Below, in pieces: positions 16,262 to 25,409 of a stretch of DNA of 64,000 bases. The translations under genes were made by a program, and so were the position numbers. Positions within the stretch are counted from its first letter, which is position 1. Each line of letters starts with the position of its first letter. Source of the DNA: FEN-1219 sp035644475 (GTDB taxonomy: Bacteria; Pseudomonadota; Gammaproteobacteria; Steroidobacterales; Rariloculaceae); NCBI GenBank assembly GCA_035644475.1, contig DASQOL010000146.1, positions 15,420-79,419 on the forward strand. The letters are read 5' to 3'. The notes beneath the pieces are model-generated. The model did not search any database and was not told the DNA's origin. It was given only the letters and a program-made list of their open reading frames with translations.

Positions 16262-18703
16262 TTAGGGCGTGCCCGACGGACGGCGCGGGAGATCGCGCGG
16301 GTCGAAGTCGTCGACGCCGGTGAGCTCGAGCACCTTGCGATCGAACGCGCGGATCGCCGCGCCTTCCGCCGCGGTGATGAGACCCAAGCGCTCGGCCTCG
16401 TCGATTTGGCCGGGAGTGTCGTCGGCCTTGATGTCGCCGGCGCGGTGTGCGTCGAACACGCGGCGCTCGAGCGGCTTGACCTGCTCGGCGACTTCCATCG
16501 CCTCTTGGAGCGCCCCGAGCGGATTGCCCGGCTCGCGCGTCGTGTAGGCGCCGGCCGCCAGGCGCTCGCGCGTCTCCGTGGGATTGATCAGAAGCTCCAC
16601 GATCTGCTGCCCCAGCGCGTCCGACGGCGCCGAGTAGGTTCGGCCGCGCGGGAAGATCAAGAAGCGCAGCACCGCCGCCACCCAGCGATTCGGGAAGTTG
16701 CGCAAGAGGCCGTGGAACTGCTCCTGCGTCCGGTACAGGAGCGTCCGGCACGCCCATTCGACGAGCGGCAGATCCGCGGGCGGCTCGCCCTGGTCCCGGT
16801 AGTGCTTGAGCACCATCGAGGCGAGATAGAGGTAGCTCAGGATGTCGCCGAGGCGCGCGGAGATCAGCTCGCGGCGCTTGAGCTCGCCGCCGAGCGTGAG
16901 CATTGCGGCGTCGGTGATCAGCGCAAACGACGCGCTGTAGCGATTGATGTGCTGGTAGTAACGGCGCGTCGCCCCGGTCTCGGGGACGTCGGTGAAGCGC
17001 GCGAGGGTCACGGCTAACACGATCGAGCGCGCCGCGTTCGACATCGTGTAACCCAGGTGCTTGAACAGCAAGCGATCGAACGCCACGAGCCCGCGCTCGC
17101 GTTCGGGGTCCTTCGCGGCGTCCATTTCGGCGCGCACGAACGGATGGCAGCGGATCGCCCCCTGGCCGAAGATGATGAGGTTCCGGGTGAGAATGTTCGC
17201 GCCTTCGACAGTGATGGCGATCGGTACGGATTCGTAGTTGCGCGCGAGGTAGTTCTTCGGGCCGAGCATGATGCCCTTGCCGCCGTGCACGTCCATCGCG
17301 TCGTTCGCGATCTGCCGGCCGAGCTCGGTGTTGTGGTACTTCAAGATCGCCGACGGCACGGCCGGTTTCTCGCCGTTCGCGAGCGCCGTGCACGTTACGC
17401 GCGACGCCGCGGTCATGATGTAGACGTTGCCGGCCATCCGCGCGAGCGCCTCGCCGACGCCGTGGAACTTGCCGATCGGCAGGTTGAACTGGCGGCGCAG
17501 CCGCGCGTACGCACCGGTGGCGTAGACCGCGGCCATCGCGGCGCCCACGGCGTTGCTCGGCAGCACGATGCTGCGGCCGACGGACAAGAGCTGCACGAGC
17601 ATGCGCCAGCCTTGGCCGGCCATCTTCGGCCCGCCGATGATCGCGTCGAGCGGCACGAACACGTCGCGCCCGCGCGTCGGGCCGTTCTGAAACGGGATGT
17701 TGATCGGGAAGTGGCGGCGGCCGATCTCGATGCCCGGCGTGTTGGTCGGGACCAGCGCGGCTGTGATGCCATAGTCGTCGACGTCGCCGATCAGGTGCTC
17801 GGGATCACGAAGCTTGAACGCGAGCCCGAGCACGGTGGCGATCGGCGCGAGCGTGATGTAGCGCTTCTCCCAGTTGAGTCGGATGCCGACGATCTCATTG
17901 CCGTCGTACGTGCCGCGGCACACCACGCCGTTGTCGATGAGTGCGGTCGCGTCCGAGCCCACGCGCGGCGAGGTCAACGCGAAGCAGGGCACCTCCTCTC
18001 CCGACGCGAGGCCCGGCAGCCAGCGCTGCTTCTGCTCGTCGGTGCCGTAGTGCAGCAGGAGCTCCGCGGGGCCGAGCGAGTTCGGCACGCCGATAGTCGA
18101 CGACGCCGTCGCGTTGCGCGACGAGATCTTCGTGAGCACCATCGAGCTCGCGAGCGGCGAGAAGCCTAGCCCCCCGTACTCCTTCGGGATGATCATCGCG
18201 AAGAATTTCGTCTCCTTGAGGAACCGCCAGACCTCGGGCGGCAGGTCCGCGAGCTCGTGGGTGATCTGCCAGTCGTCGAGCATGCGGCAGAGGTCCTCGC
18301 ACGGGCCGTCGAGGAACGCTTGCTCCTCGGGAGTGAGCTTGGGGGGCGGCAGGCGCTGGAGCTTGCGCCAGTCGGGCATGCCGGAGAAGAGCTCCCCGTC
18401 CCACCAGACGTTGCCCGCTTCGAGCGCGTCCTGCTCGGTCTTCGACATGCTCGGCAGCATTTTTCGGTAGACGCCGATCACGCGGCGCGTGAGGTTGTCG
18501 CGCCGCAATGTCTCGACGTTGAGGAACGCGAGCCCGGCGAACAGCACCCACAGTACGGCCTTCCAGAACACGCCGTCGCAGAACACGGAATACGCGAGCA
18601 GCAGCGCGCCGAGCGTGATCGTCGCGGTTCGAAGGTCGGTGCGCCGATAGGCGAGCGCCACGCCCGCGCCGAGCAGGAACAGGAGCCACAGCAACGTCAC
18701 CAT
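16262..18703 (-). CDS. fadE: Acyl-CoA dehydrogenase FadE
   Basis: 813-residue membrane-associated acyl-CoA dehydrogenase, first step of fatty acid beta-oxidation. Two N-terminal hydrophobic segments (LLWLLFLLGAGVALAY and LGALLLAYSVF) precede the catalytic domain, which has IPKEYGGLGFS, CFALTSPRVGSD and the C-terminal flavin-domain motif NDAMDVHGGKGIMLG. The last 200 residues are the FadE-specific DUF1974 extension. The start is ATG 18703, with GAGGAG five bases upstream; that ribosome site lies in an 18-bp tandem duplication. It follows mdh on the same strand. Confidence 0.94.
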   Translation of the reverse strand: MVTLLWLLFLLGAGVALAYRRTDLRTATITLGALLLAYSVFCDGVFWKAVLWVLFAGLAFLNVETLRRDNLTRRVIGVYRKMLPSMSKTEQDALEAGNVWWDGELFSGMPDWRKLQRLPPPKLTPEEQAFLDGPCEDLCRMLDDWQITHELADLPPEVWRFLKETKFFAMIIPKEYGGLGFSPLASSMVLTKISSRNATASSTIGVPNSLGPAELLLHYGTDEQKQRWLPGLASGEEVPCFALTSPRVGSDATALIDNGVVCRGTYDGNEIVGIRLNWEKRYITLAPIATVLGLAFKLRDPEHLIGDVDDYGITAALVPTNTPGIEIGRRHFPINIPFQNGPTRGRDVFVPLDAIIGGPKMAGQGWRMLVQLLSVGRSIVLPSNAVGAAMAAVYATGAYARLRRQFNLPIGKFHGVGEALARMAGNVYIMTAASRVTCTALANGEKPAVPSAILKYHNTELGRQIANDAMDVHGGKGIMLGPKNYLARNYESVPIAITVEGANILTRNLIIFGQGAIRCHPFVRAEMDAAKDPERERGLVAFDRLLFKHLGYTMSNAARSIVLAVTLARFTDVPETGATRRYYQHINRYSASFALITDAAMLTLGGELKRRELISARLGDILSYLYLASMVLKHYRDQGEPPADLPLVEWACRTLLYRTQEQFHGLLRNFPNRWVAAVLRFLIFPRGRTYSAPSDALGQQIVELLINPTETRERLAAGAYTTREPGNPLGALQEAMEVAEQVKPLERRVFDAHRAGDIKADDTPGQIDEAERLGLITAAEGAAIRAFDRKVLELTGVDDFDPRDLPRRPSGTP

Positions 18704-18707
18704 TGGT

Positions 18708-18743
18708 ACTCCTCGAGCATCGGGCACTCCTCGAGCATCGGCC
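18708..18743. repeat. 18-bp tandem duplication carrying the fadE ribosome-binding site
   Basis: Units at 18708-18725 and 18726-18743 differ at one base. Each carries GAGGAG on the minus strand; only the copy nearer fadE is correctly spaced from its ATG. Confidence 0.7.
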
Positions 18744-18775
18744 GGGCCTCGCGGCGCGAGGCTACGAAGCGATCG

Positions 18776-19765
18776 TCAGAGCAGGTCGGCGACTCCGGCG
18801 CGTTCCTCGCGGAGCTCGGCATCGGTGGCGGCGAGCCTGCCGCGAGCGAACTCGTCGATCTCGAGGCCCTGCACGATCTGGTACTCGCCGCGCACGCAGC
18901 GTACGGGGTACGAGTAGACGACGCCCTCGGGGATCCCGTAGCTGCCGTCGGAGGCGACGGCCATACTGACCCAGTCCTCGCGGGGAGTCCCGAGCGCCCA
19001 GTCGCGGACGTGATCGATCGCGGCCGAGGCCGCCGACGCTGCGGAAGAGGCGCCCCGCGCCTTGATGATCGCGGCGCCACGTTGCTGCACGGTCGGAATG
19101 AACGTCTCGTGGTACCAGTTGAGCGGAACCCGCGACAGCGCGGGCTTGCCGGAGATCGTGGCGTGCGCCAGGTCGGGGAACTGAGTCGCGGAGTGGTTGC
19201 CCCAGATGATCGCGCCGCCGACCTCGCCGACGTGGACGCCGGCCTTCGCGGCGAGCTGCGCCTTGGCGCGGTTGTGGTCGAGCCGCGTCATCGCGGTGAA
19301 ATTGCGGGGGTCCAAGCTCGGCGCGTTCTCGCGAGCGATCAGCGCGTTCGTGTTCGCGGGATTGCCGACGACCAGGACCTTGACGCGCCGGTCGGCGACG
19401 TCCGCGAGCGCCTTGCCCTGCGCGGAGAAGATCTGCGCGTTCGCGAGCAGCAGGTCCTTGCGTTCCATGCCGGGGCCGCGCGGCCGGGCGCCGACGAGCA
19501 GAGCGTAGTTGATGTCGCGGAAGGCGACGTCGGCCTTGTCGGTGCAAACGATGCCGTGCAGCGTCTCGAACGCGCAGTCGTCGAGCTCCATCGCGACGCC
19601 GTTCAACGCGGGGAGCGCCGGCGTGATCTCCAACAGCTGGAGGATGATCGGTTGGTCGGAGCCGAACAGCTGGCCCGATGCGATGCGAAATGCGAGCTGG
19701 TAGCCGATCTGCCCTGCGGCGCCGGTGATCGCCACGCGCACCGGCGGTTTGCTCTTCTGCTTCAT
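18776..19765 (-). CDS. mdh: Malate dehydrogenase
   Basis: 329 residues of the type-2 (cytosolic/chloroplast-like) malate dehydrogenase family. The NAD-binding motif is TGAAGQIGYQL (14-24), followed by ALLVGARPRGPGMERKDLL (substrate loop arginines), VVGNPANTNA, and the catalytic histidine in WGNHSATQ. It interconverts malate and oxaloacetate in the TCA cycle. ATG 19765 is the only sensible start. It is followed by fadE, with 73 bases between. Confidence 0.95.
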   Translation of the reverse strand: MKQKSKPPVRVAITGAAGQIGYQLAFRIASGQLFGSDQPIILQLLEITPALPALNGVAMELDDCAFETLHGIVCTDKADVAFRDINYALLVGARPRGPGMERKDLLLANAQIFSAQGKALADVADRRVKVLVVGNPANTNALIARENAPSLDPRNFTAMTRLDHNRAKAQLAAKAGVHVGEVGGAIIWGNHSATQFPDLAHATISGKPALSRVPLNWYHETFIPTVQQRGAAIIKARGASSAASAASAAIDHVRDWALGTPREDWVSMAVASDGSYGIPEGVVYSYPVRCVRGEYQIVQGLEIDEFARGRLAATDAELREERAGVADLL

Positions 19766-19860
19766 GCGTCAGGTCTCTGCTCGGGTGGATAGAAAATGCG
19801 CCCGCGTCGCGAGCGGCCAGAATCTTAGCACGCGCTTTCGGCGCGGCTTTGGCACGCGTT

Positions 19861-20943
19861 CTATTCGGGCAGTGACTCCGCGGGCGACTCCGTGTCGCCG
19901 GGGCCGGGCTTCGAGAGGCCGTGCTTGCGCAGCAGGCTGCGGAGCTGGTGGTAACTCAGGCCGAGCAACTTCGCCGCGGTAGTCTGCTTGAATTGCGCGC
20001 GCTCGAGCGCGCGTCGCAGCACGCTGCACTCGAAATTGGTCACGGCGGAGCGGAAATCCGGCGGCACTTCGTGGTCGTTCGCCGCCGCGACCGGGCGCGG
20101 CTCCGCTTCGGCGGCAGTCTCGCGTGGTGGCGGCGGCGCGTACGGCGATGCGAACGGATCGAACAGGATTAGGTTGATGGGCTTGGCCGCGTCGTCGGAG
20201 CGGTAGACGCTGCGCTCGACCGCGTTCTTGAGCTCGCGGACGTTGCCCGGCCACGCGTAGCCCAGCAACGCGGCCTTCGCGTCGCTGGTGAATCCCGGGA
20301 AGAACGGCCGCTTGAGCTCGCTCGTGACATTGACCCCGAAGTGATACGCGAGCGTGTCAATGTCCTCGGGGCGGGCGCGCAGCGGCGGCACGTGGATCAC
20401 GTCGAACGCGAGGCGATCGAGCAGGTCCGCCCGGAACCGCCCGATCTCGGCGAGCCGTGGGAGATTTTCGTTGGTCGCGCCGACGATCCGGACGTCCGTC
20501 GAAATAGTCTCCGAGCCGCCGACGCGCTGGAACTCGCCGTACTCGATAGCTCTCAAGATCTTTTCCTGCATGCGCGGCGGGATCGTGCCGAGCTCGTCGA
20601 GCACGAGCGTGCCGCCGTCCGCTTGCTCGAACCGGCCGATGTGCGTGCGCGTCGCACCGGTGAACGCGCCGGCTTGGTGGCCGAACAGCTCCGTTTCGAG
20701 CAGCGTCTCCGTCAGCGCCGCGCAATTGACCTTGACCAGTGGCTGCTCCCAACGCTCCGACAGATAGTGCAGCCGGGAGGCGATCAGCTCCTTGCCGGTA
20801 CCGCGCTCGCCGATGACCAGCACCGGCTTTATGAGCTTCGCCGCGCGCGAGACGTGCTCGAGCATCGCGAGGAAGGAAGGCGCTTCGCCGATCAGAGCAA
20901 TGCTTTCAGGGGTCGGGGCCGTCGCGGTTGCCAAAGTCGTCAA
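19861..20943 (-). CDS. pspF: Sigma-54 activator PspF
   Basis: 360-residue enhancer-binding protein without a receiver domain, as PspF should be. Walker A is GERGTGKE (45-52), the sigma-54 contact loop GAFTGA (92-97) is intact, and a C-terminal Fis-type helix-turn-helix includes TAAKLLGLSYHQLRSLL. It is divergent from pspA, the classic arrangement: PspA holds PspF inactive until membrane stress. The linker of about 40 residues (Pro/Ala rich) is longer than in E. coli. Confidence 0.94.
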   Translation of the reverse strand: MTTLATATAPTPESIALIGEAPSFLAMLEHVSRAAKLIKPVLVIGERGTGKELIASRLHYLSERWEQPLVKVNCAALTETLLETELFGHQAGAFTGATRTHIGRFEQADGGTLVLDELGTIPPRMQEKILRAIEYGEFQRVGGSETISTDVRIVGATNENLPRLAEIGRFRADLLDRLAFDVIHVPPLRARPEDIDTLAYHFGVNVTSELKRPFFPGFTSDAKAALLGYAWPGNVRELKNAVERSVYRSDDAAKPINLILFDPFASPYAPPPPRETAAEAEPRPVAAANDHEVPPDFRSAVTNFECSVLRRALERAQFKQTTAAKLLGLSYHQLRSLLRKHGLSKPGPGDTESPAESLPE

Positions 20944-20950
20944 ACCTTAA

Positions 20951-20967
20951 GGATTTCGGCGAAATCT
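20951..20967. promoter_or_regulatory. Candidate PspF upstream binding site
   Basis: GATTTC (20952-20957) and GAAATC (20961-20966) form a perfect inverted repeat with a three-base centre. It is about 95-110 bases upstream of the sigma-54 promoter of pspA and just in front of pspF. The distance fits an enhancer site; assignment is positional. Confidence 0.4.
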
Positions 20968-21061
20968 TAGCCGATTCGTTCAGCGAAGCACCATAGAATT
21001 TTCGGCTTGACAGCGCCCTAACCCCGCGCCGCCCTTGGACTTGCGTGCGCTCGCGAGGGCT

Positions 21062-21078
21062 TGGCACAGAAACTGCTT
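21062..21078 (+). promoter_or_regulatory. Sigma-54 promoter of the psp operon
   Basis: TTGGCACAGAAACTGCTTT matches the -24/-12 consensus TGGCAC-N5-TTGC with one mismatch; the GG and GC doublets are correctly spaced. The end is 36 bases upstream of the pspA ATG, and the gene for the matching activator lies on the other side. Confidence 0.8.
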
Positions 21079-21113
21079 TGAGCCGACCAACTATCGACAA
21101 AGGACAGGCTGCC

Positions 21114-21800
21114 ATGGGCATCTTCTCGCGCTTCTCAGACATCGTGAACTCGAACATCAACGCGATCCTCGACAAAGCCGAGGACCCGGAAAAGCTGGTT
21201 CGCCTGATGATCCAGGAGATGGAGGACACGCTCGTCGAGGTCCGCTCGACCGCGGCGCGCGCCATCGCCGACAAGAAGGAAATCTCGCGTACCTTGAACA
21301 ACCTCGACCAGGAAGGCCGCGATTGGCAGGCCAAGGCCGAGCTCGCGCTCGACAAGGAGCGCGACGACCTCGCCAAGGCGGCGCTCGCCGAGAAGGCTCG
21401 CGTAATGACCTCGGCCGAAGGTCTGCGCACCCAGCAGAAGGGGATCGGCGACGGCCTCGAGAAGCTCAACGACGACATCGTGCGGCTCGAGGAAAAGCTC
21501 CTCGACGCGAAGACCCGCCAGCAAGCCATCTTCGCCCGCCACCAGACCGCGAGCCGCCGGCTCGAGGTCCGCAAGCGTCTGCACAGCTACAAGATCGACG
21601 ATGCGTTGATTCGCTTCGACCAGTTCGAGCGCCGCATCGACGACCTCGAAGCGCACGCCGACTCGTACGACCTGGGCGGCAAGAAGGATCTGAAGACCGA
21701 GTTCGCCGAGCTCGAGACGGAGGACGAGGTCGCGAAGGAGCTTCGCGAGCTCAAGTCGAAGCGGGCGGGCCAGAAGCGCAGCACTAACGAACCGGTGTAG
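21114..21800 (+). CDS. pspA: Phage shock protein A
   Basis: 228-residue ESCRT-III/Vipp1-family coiled-coil protein. The N-terminal amphipathic helix is MGIFSRFSDIVNSNINAIL, followed by EDPEKLVRLMIQEME and long charged heptads to about residue 185. It binds stressed inner membrane and inhibits PspF. The frame is open upstream to 21045, but ATG 21114 with AGGA upstream gives the canonical N-terminus. First gene of psp. Confidence 0.95.
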   Translation: MGIFSRFSDIVNSNINAILDKAEDPEKLVRLMIQEMEDTLVEVRSTAARAIADKKEISRTLNNLDQEGRDWQAKAELALDKERDDLAKAALAEKARVMTSAEGLRTQQKGIGDGLEKLNDDIVRLEEKLLDAKTRQQAIFARHQTASRRLEVRKRLHSYKIDDALIRFDQFERRIDDLEAHADSYDLGGKKDLKTEFAELETEDEVAKELRELKSKRAGQKRSTNEPV

Positions 21801-21805
21801 GTCCC

Positions 21806-22039
21806 ATGCCCTTCACCGTCGCGGCGTTCGTCCTCACCGTCCTCTGCGTGACGATCATCCTGCCGATCGTGATAGTCATGCACTACATGACGAAGTGGAA
21901 AGCGACCAAGGGATTGTCCAACGACGAGCAGCGATTGCTCGAGGATCTCTGGCGGGACACGCAAGCGATGCAAAGCCGGGTGAACGCGCTGGAGACGATC
22001 TTGGATGGCGAGGTCCCTGATTGGAGGAAGAAGTCATGA
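21806..22039 (+). CDS. pspB: Phage shock protein B
   Basis: 77 residues, one N-terminal membrane segment (VLTVLCVTIILPIVIVMHYM) and a cytosolic helical part with EDLWRDTQAMQSRVNALETIL, ending DWRKK as PspB proteins do. With PspC it relays membrane stress to PspA. It lies five bases after pspA and overlaps pspC by four. Confidence 0.92.
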   Translation: MPFTVAAFVLTVLCVTIILPIVIVMHYMTKWKATKGLSNDEQRLLEDLWRDTQAMQSRVNALETILDGEVPDWRKKS

Positions 22040-22428
22040 AGGGCAACGACGGGGTCGGGTCGAAGAACCGCCTCTATCGCAACCGGCGCAAGGGATTCGT
22101 CTTCGGAGTCTGCGCGGGGATCGCCGACCACTTCGCCTTCGACGCGACCGTCGTGCGGGTGCTGACGGTGTTGTCGACGTTCGCGTTCCCGCTCGTCTGG
22201 ATCGGCTACATCGTGCTCGGGTTCATCTTGCCGGTGAAGCCGTACGAGGGGCCGGAGCCCGAGCAGGTCGACCCGGTGCAGCGCCAGGTTCGAGCGGATC
22301 CGCACGACATGCTGTCGAGCGTGCGTCACCGTGCGCGTGACCTCGACGCCCGGCTGCAACGCCTGGAGAAATACGTGACGTCGAATCGCTTCAAATTGGA
22401 TCAGGAGTTTCAACGCTTGCGCGACTAG
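22036..22428 (+). CDS. pspC: Phage shock protein C
   Basis: 130 residues with the PspC domain: NRLYRNRRKGFVFGVCAG then IADHFAFDATVVRV and a membrane segment (AFPLVWIGYIVLGFIL). The C-terminal helix (HRARDLDARLQRLEKYV) is typical. ATG 22036 is in an ATGA overlap with pspB and has GGAGG about nine bases upstream; an earlier in-frame start at 22021 is less likely. Confidence 0.93.
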   Translation: MKGNDGVGSKNRLYRNRRKGFVFGVCAGIADHFAFDATVVRVLTVLSTFAFPLVWIGYIVLGFILPVKPYEGPEPEQVDPVQRQVRADPHDMLSSVRHRARDLDARLQRLEKYVTSNRFKLDQEFQRLRD

Positions 22429-22474
22429 CCCAACCGCGCGCAGGTAAAAGCCGCGGTCCGGGGAGGGACCATCG

Positions 22475-22705
22475 ATGAATCCGTTTGAATTTGCTTTCGC
22501 GGTCGTGTTTCTCGTCCTGGTGTACAAGGTGATCAGCCGTGTGCTGCAGAACAAGGCGATGCGCCCCGTCGACCAGGCGCCGGAAGTGAACGCGGATCTC
22601 GCGCGCCAGATCGTCGACCTCGAGGAACGCGTGCGCGTGCTCGAGCGGATCGTCACCGACGATCGCTCCGACCTCAAGAGACAGTTCAGGGAGCTGGGCA
22701 GCTGA
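22475..22705 (+). CDS. Small membrane protein of the psp operon, PspB-like
   Basis: 76 residues: one N-terminal membrane segment (FAFAVVFLVLVYKVISRV) and a cytosolic helix with LEERVRVLERIVTDDRSDLKR, like the C-terminal half of PspB and PspC. GGGGAGGG is seven bases upstream of the ATG. It lies 46 bases after pspC. The C-terminal RVLERIVTD resembles PspB/PspC tails, so it may be a diverged PspB copy. It is not E. coli PspD as far as I can tell. Confidence 0.75.
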   Translation: MNPFEFAFAVVFLVLVYKVISRVLQNKAMRPVDQAPEVNADLARQIVDLEERVRVLERIVTDDRSDLKRQFRELGS

Positions 22706-22720
22706 GCGGCCGCAGCGGAG

Positions 22721-23074
22721 CTACCTGGCCGTCGGCGGCGGGTTCGCGCCTTTGAAGGCCCTGACCTGTTCGTTGAATGCCGCGGCGACCGAGTCCATCT
22801 CCGTGATCGCAGTGTCGTGGCGCTTGTCCATCAACACCTTGTACTCCGCGGGCGCGTCACCGCCCTTCGCGGTGGCTTCTTCGTCGACGCACGCGAGGTA
22901 GTCGTTCATGGCGGCGATATAGGCCTTCACCTCGCCCTGCGCGCCGACCATCTGATCGTTCGTCGAAGTCTTGCCGTCGGGAATCGTGGGTATCTTCGGG
23001 GTTTCGCAGGCGGTGGCAGCGAAACTCAAGCAACTCGCAATCCCCACCACCACGCAAGACGTCCACGTTCTCAT
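22721..23074 (-). CDS. Exported protein of unknown function
   Basis: 117 residues with a signal peptide (TSCVVVGIASCLSFAATA), cleaved before or at Cys23 (ATAC, a weak lipobox lacking the usual Leu). The mature part is helical, with NDQMVGAQGEVKAYIAAMNDY, here noted for AYIAAMNDYLACVDEEA, and two cysteines. It resembles small periplasmic proteins of unknown function in gammaproteobacteria. It is convergent with the psp operon. Confidence 0.7.
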   Translation of the reverse strand: MRTWTSCVVVGIASCLSFAATACETPKIPTIPDGKTSTNDQMVGAQGEVKAYIAAMNDYLACVDEEATAKGGDAPAEYKVLMDKRHDTAITEMDSVAAAFNEQVRAFKGANPPPTAR

Positions 23075-23176
23075 CTCTTCACCCCGTTATAGTCGAAGGT
23101 TTGGCGCGCCGCGCAATATAACCCAGCGCCCGCGCGGCCGTCACCGGGGAGCGGTGATGCACGATTCGCCCGCTCC

Positions 23177-25243
23177 TCATGCAAACAACGCACGGTACTT
23201 ACCGCTGCCCTCGTTCTCTGCGATCAACAGAGCGCAGAACTCGTCGGCTGTGACCGGATCGCCGAACAGGTGCCCCTGCGCATAGTCGCATTCGTGCTTG
23301 CGCAGGAACTCGAGCTGCTGCTCGTTTTCGACGCCCTCCGCCACGACGTCGAGCTGCAGGCTGTGCGCCATCTGGATGATCGCGTCCACGATCGCGGCGT
23401 CGTCGCGGTCGATCGCGACGTCGCGGACGAACGACCGGTCGATCTTGAGCGTATTGATCGGGAACTGCTGCAGCGCCGACAGGGACGAGTAGCCCGTGCC
23501 GAAGTCGTCGATGGCGAGATGCAGGCCCATGCCGTACAGCGCGTCCAAGATCCGGATCGTCCGCTCCGGGTCCTCCATCAGCGTGGTCTCCGTGATCTCG
23601 AGCTCCAACGAGGTCGGCGACACGCCGTGCGAGCGGAAGGTCTCGCGCACCTGATCGAGGAAGCGCCGCTGCCGGAGCTGCCGTAACGACAGGTTCAGAG
23701 AGACGCGGCATGGCGACGGCACCGATCTCTGCCAGATGCGATAGTCGGCGCAGACGCGGTTCATGACCCAGTCGCCGAGCTGGAGTATCAGGTTGGTCTC
23801 CTCGGCGAGCGGCACGAAGTCGGACGGCAGCACGATGCCGCGCTCGGGGAGGTCCCAACGCAACAGCGCTTCGGCCCCTTCGAGTCGCCCCGTGCTCAGC
23901 CGGTACTTGGGCTGATAGTGCAGCCTCAGCTCGTCGCGCTCGAGCGCGCGGCGCAGCTTGCTCTTCAACATCAGCCGCTCGACCGCGGCCGTGTTCATGT
24001 CGGTGGAGTAGAACTCGGCGCAATTGCCCCCGGCCTTCTTCGCCTGATACAGCGCCGCGTCCGCGTTGCGGATCAGGTCGATGACGTTGTCGCCGTCCCG
24101 CGGGTATACGGCGATGCCCATGCTGGTCGTGAGAAAGATCTCCTCCCCGTGCACCTGAAACGGCTTGCCGGTGGCCTGCAGCAGGCGCGGCGCGATCTCG
24201 GCTAGGCTCTGGAGCATCGTTTCCACGCGGTCGAAGCCCGCGAGCAGCACCGCGAACTCGTCGCCTGCGAGCCGCCCGGCGTGCGCGGTGTCCGGGAGCT
24301 CCGCGAGCACGCGGCGTGCGAAGATCTCGAGGCTCGTGTCACCCGCCGCGTGGCCGAACGTATCGTTGATGTCCTTGAAGCGGTCGACGTCGAGATAAAC
24401 GATCGCGAGATATTGCTGCGTGCGGCGCGCCCGCGCGATGCCCTGCTGGAGCAGATGTTGAAACTGCATGCGGTTCGCGATCTTCGTGAGCGGGTCGGTC
24501 CGCGCGAGATAGCGGATCCGTTGCTCGACGCGTTTGCGCTCGTCGATGTTGTGGGCCGCGTAGACCCGGCCTTCCACGTCGTTGCCCCGTCCCAGGATGT
24601 GCGAGACCGTATACGAGATGCTCGAGGTCGAGCCGTCCTGCCGGAGTACGGTTCCTTCGCGCGGTCGCGCGGTGCCGCCGACCGCCTGCCGCCGGTCGTT
24701 CGAGACGATGAGATCGTCGGCGCGCCGGCCGACGAGCTCCGCTTCGGCAATGCCGTACAGCTCGCTCGCGGCCGCGTTGGCGCGCTCGATCTTGCCTTCG
24801 GGGTCGGTGATCAGCAGCGCTTCGCCCATTCCCGCGAGGAGCCGGTCGAGATAGTCGCGCGAGATCGTGCTCGAGCGCAGGCTGGTGCGCATGGACTCGA
24901 CCGCCGTGCCGAGCTCGTGCAGCTCGCTTGCGTCGCCGAGATCGAGAGTCGTCGCAAAGTTGCCCCGAGCGGCGCCCGTGAGCGCCGCGGCCACCGAGCG
25001 CAGCGGCTTCGCGAAGCTGTCGACGAGCATCGCGATAAGCCCGAGCGCGGCGCCCGCGGCCACCGCAAGGTCGGCGAGGAGCAACCACCCGAGCCCGCGA
25101 TTGCCCACGGCGCCCGACGAGTGCAGGTAGAGCAGGAGGCCGGCCACCGCGAGCGCCGCGACGGCGACGGCCGCCATCGCCGCGAGATAGCGGCGCTTCA
25201 GCCCGGAGATCGCGGATGACTTGATGATTGAAAGAGGGAACAT
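23177..25243 (-). CDS. Membrane HAMP-PAS-GGDEF-EAL cyclic-di-GMP protein
   Basis: About 688 residues. Two membrane segments (about 20-37 and 52-75) lead to a HAMP-like linker, a PAS domain (GEALLITDPEGKIERANAAA), a GGDEF domain with RLAGDEFAVLL (AGDEF, a functional variant in other proteins) and an EAL domain with GAEALLRW, LEITETTL, DDFGTGYSS and AEGVEN, all intact. It could both make and break cyclic-di-GMP; the EAL side looks fully active. ATG 25243 is chosen over a TTG at 25258. The neighbours give no hint of the output. Confidence 0.9.
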   Translation of the reverse strand: MFPLSIIKSSAISGLKRRYLAAMAAVAVAALAVAGLLLYLHSSGAVGNRGLGWLLLADLAVAAGAALGLIAMLVDSFAKPLRSVAAALTGAARGNFATTLDLGDASELHELGTAVESMRTSLRSSTISRDYLDRLLAGMGEALLITDPEGKIERANAAASELYGIAEAELVGRRADDLIVSNDRRQAVGGTARPREGTVLRQDGSTSSISYTVSHILGRGNDVEGRVYAAHNIDERKRVEQRIRYLARTDPLTKIANRMQFQHLLQQGIARARRTQQYLAIVYLDVDRFKDINDTFGHAAGDTSLEIFARRVLAELPDTAHAGRLAGDEFAVLLAGFDRVETMLQSLAEIAPRLLQATGKPFQVHGEEIFLTTSMGIAVYPRDGDNVIDLIRNADAALYQAKKAGGNCAEFYSTDMNTAAVERLMLKSKLRRALERDELRLHYQPKYRLSTGRLEGAEALLRWDLPERGIVLPSDFVPLAEETNLILQLGDWVMNRVCADYRIWQRSVPSPCRVSLNLSLRQLRQRRFLDQVRETFRSHGVSPTSLELEITETTLMEDPERTIRILDALYGMGLHLAIDDFGTGYSSLSALQQFPINTLKIDRSFVRDVAIDRDDAAIVDAIIQMAHSLQLDVVAEGVENEQQLEFLRKHECDYAQGHLFGDPVTADEFCALLIAENEGSGKYRALFA

Positions 25244-25409
25244 CGGCAGAGAGACCAAGTCCGTTTGCTATATTTGTTGTTGTTACGGCGGCTCAAGGAT
25301 CGGGTCGAGCAGAGCACATTCCGGCCGCCTTGCCCAGTCGGATGCAACAGAATTCGGCAAGCTCGTACCGAGCGCGACCCTCGGTTGTCCGACGACACAG
25401 TCTATTACG

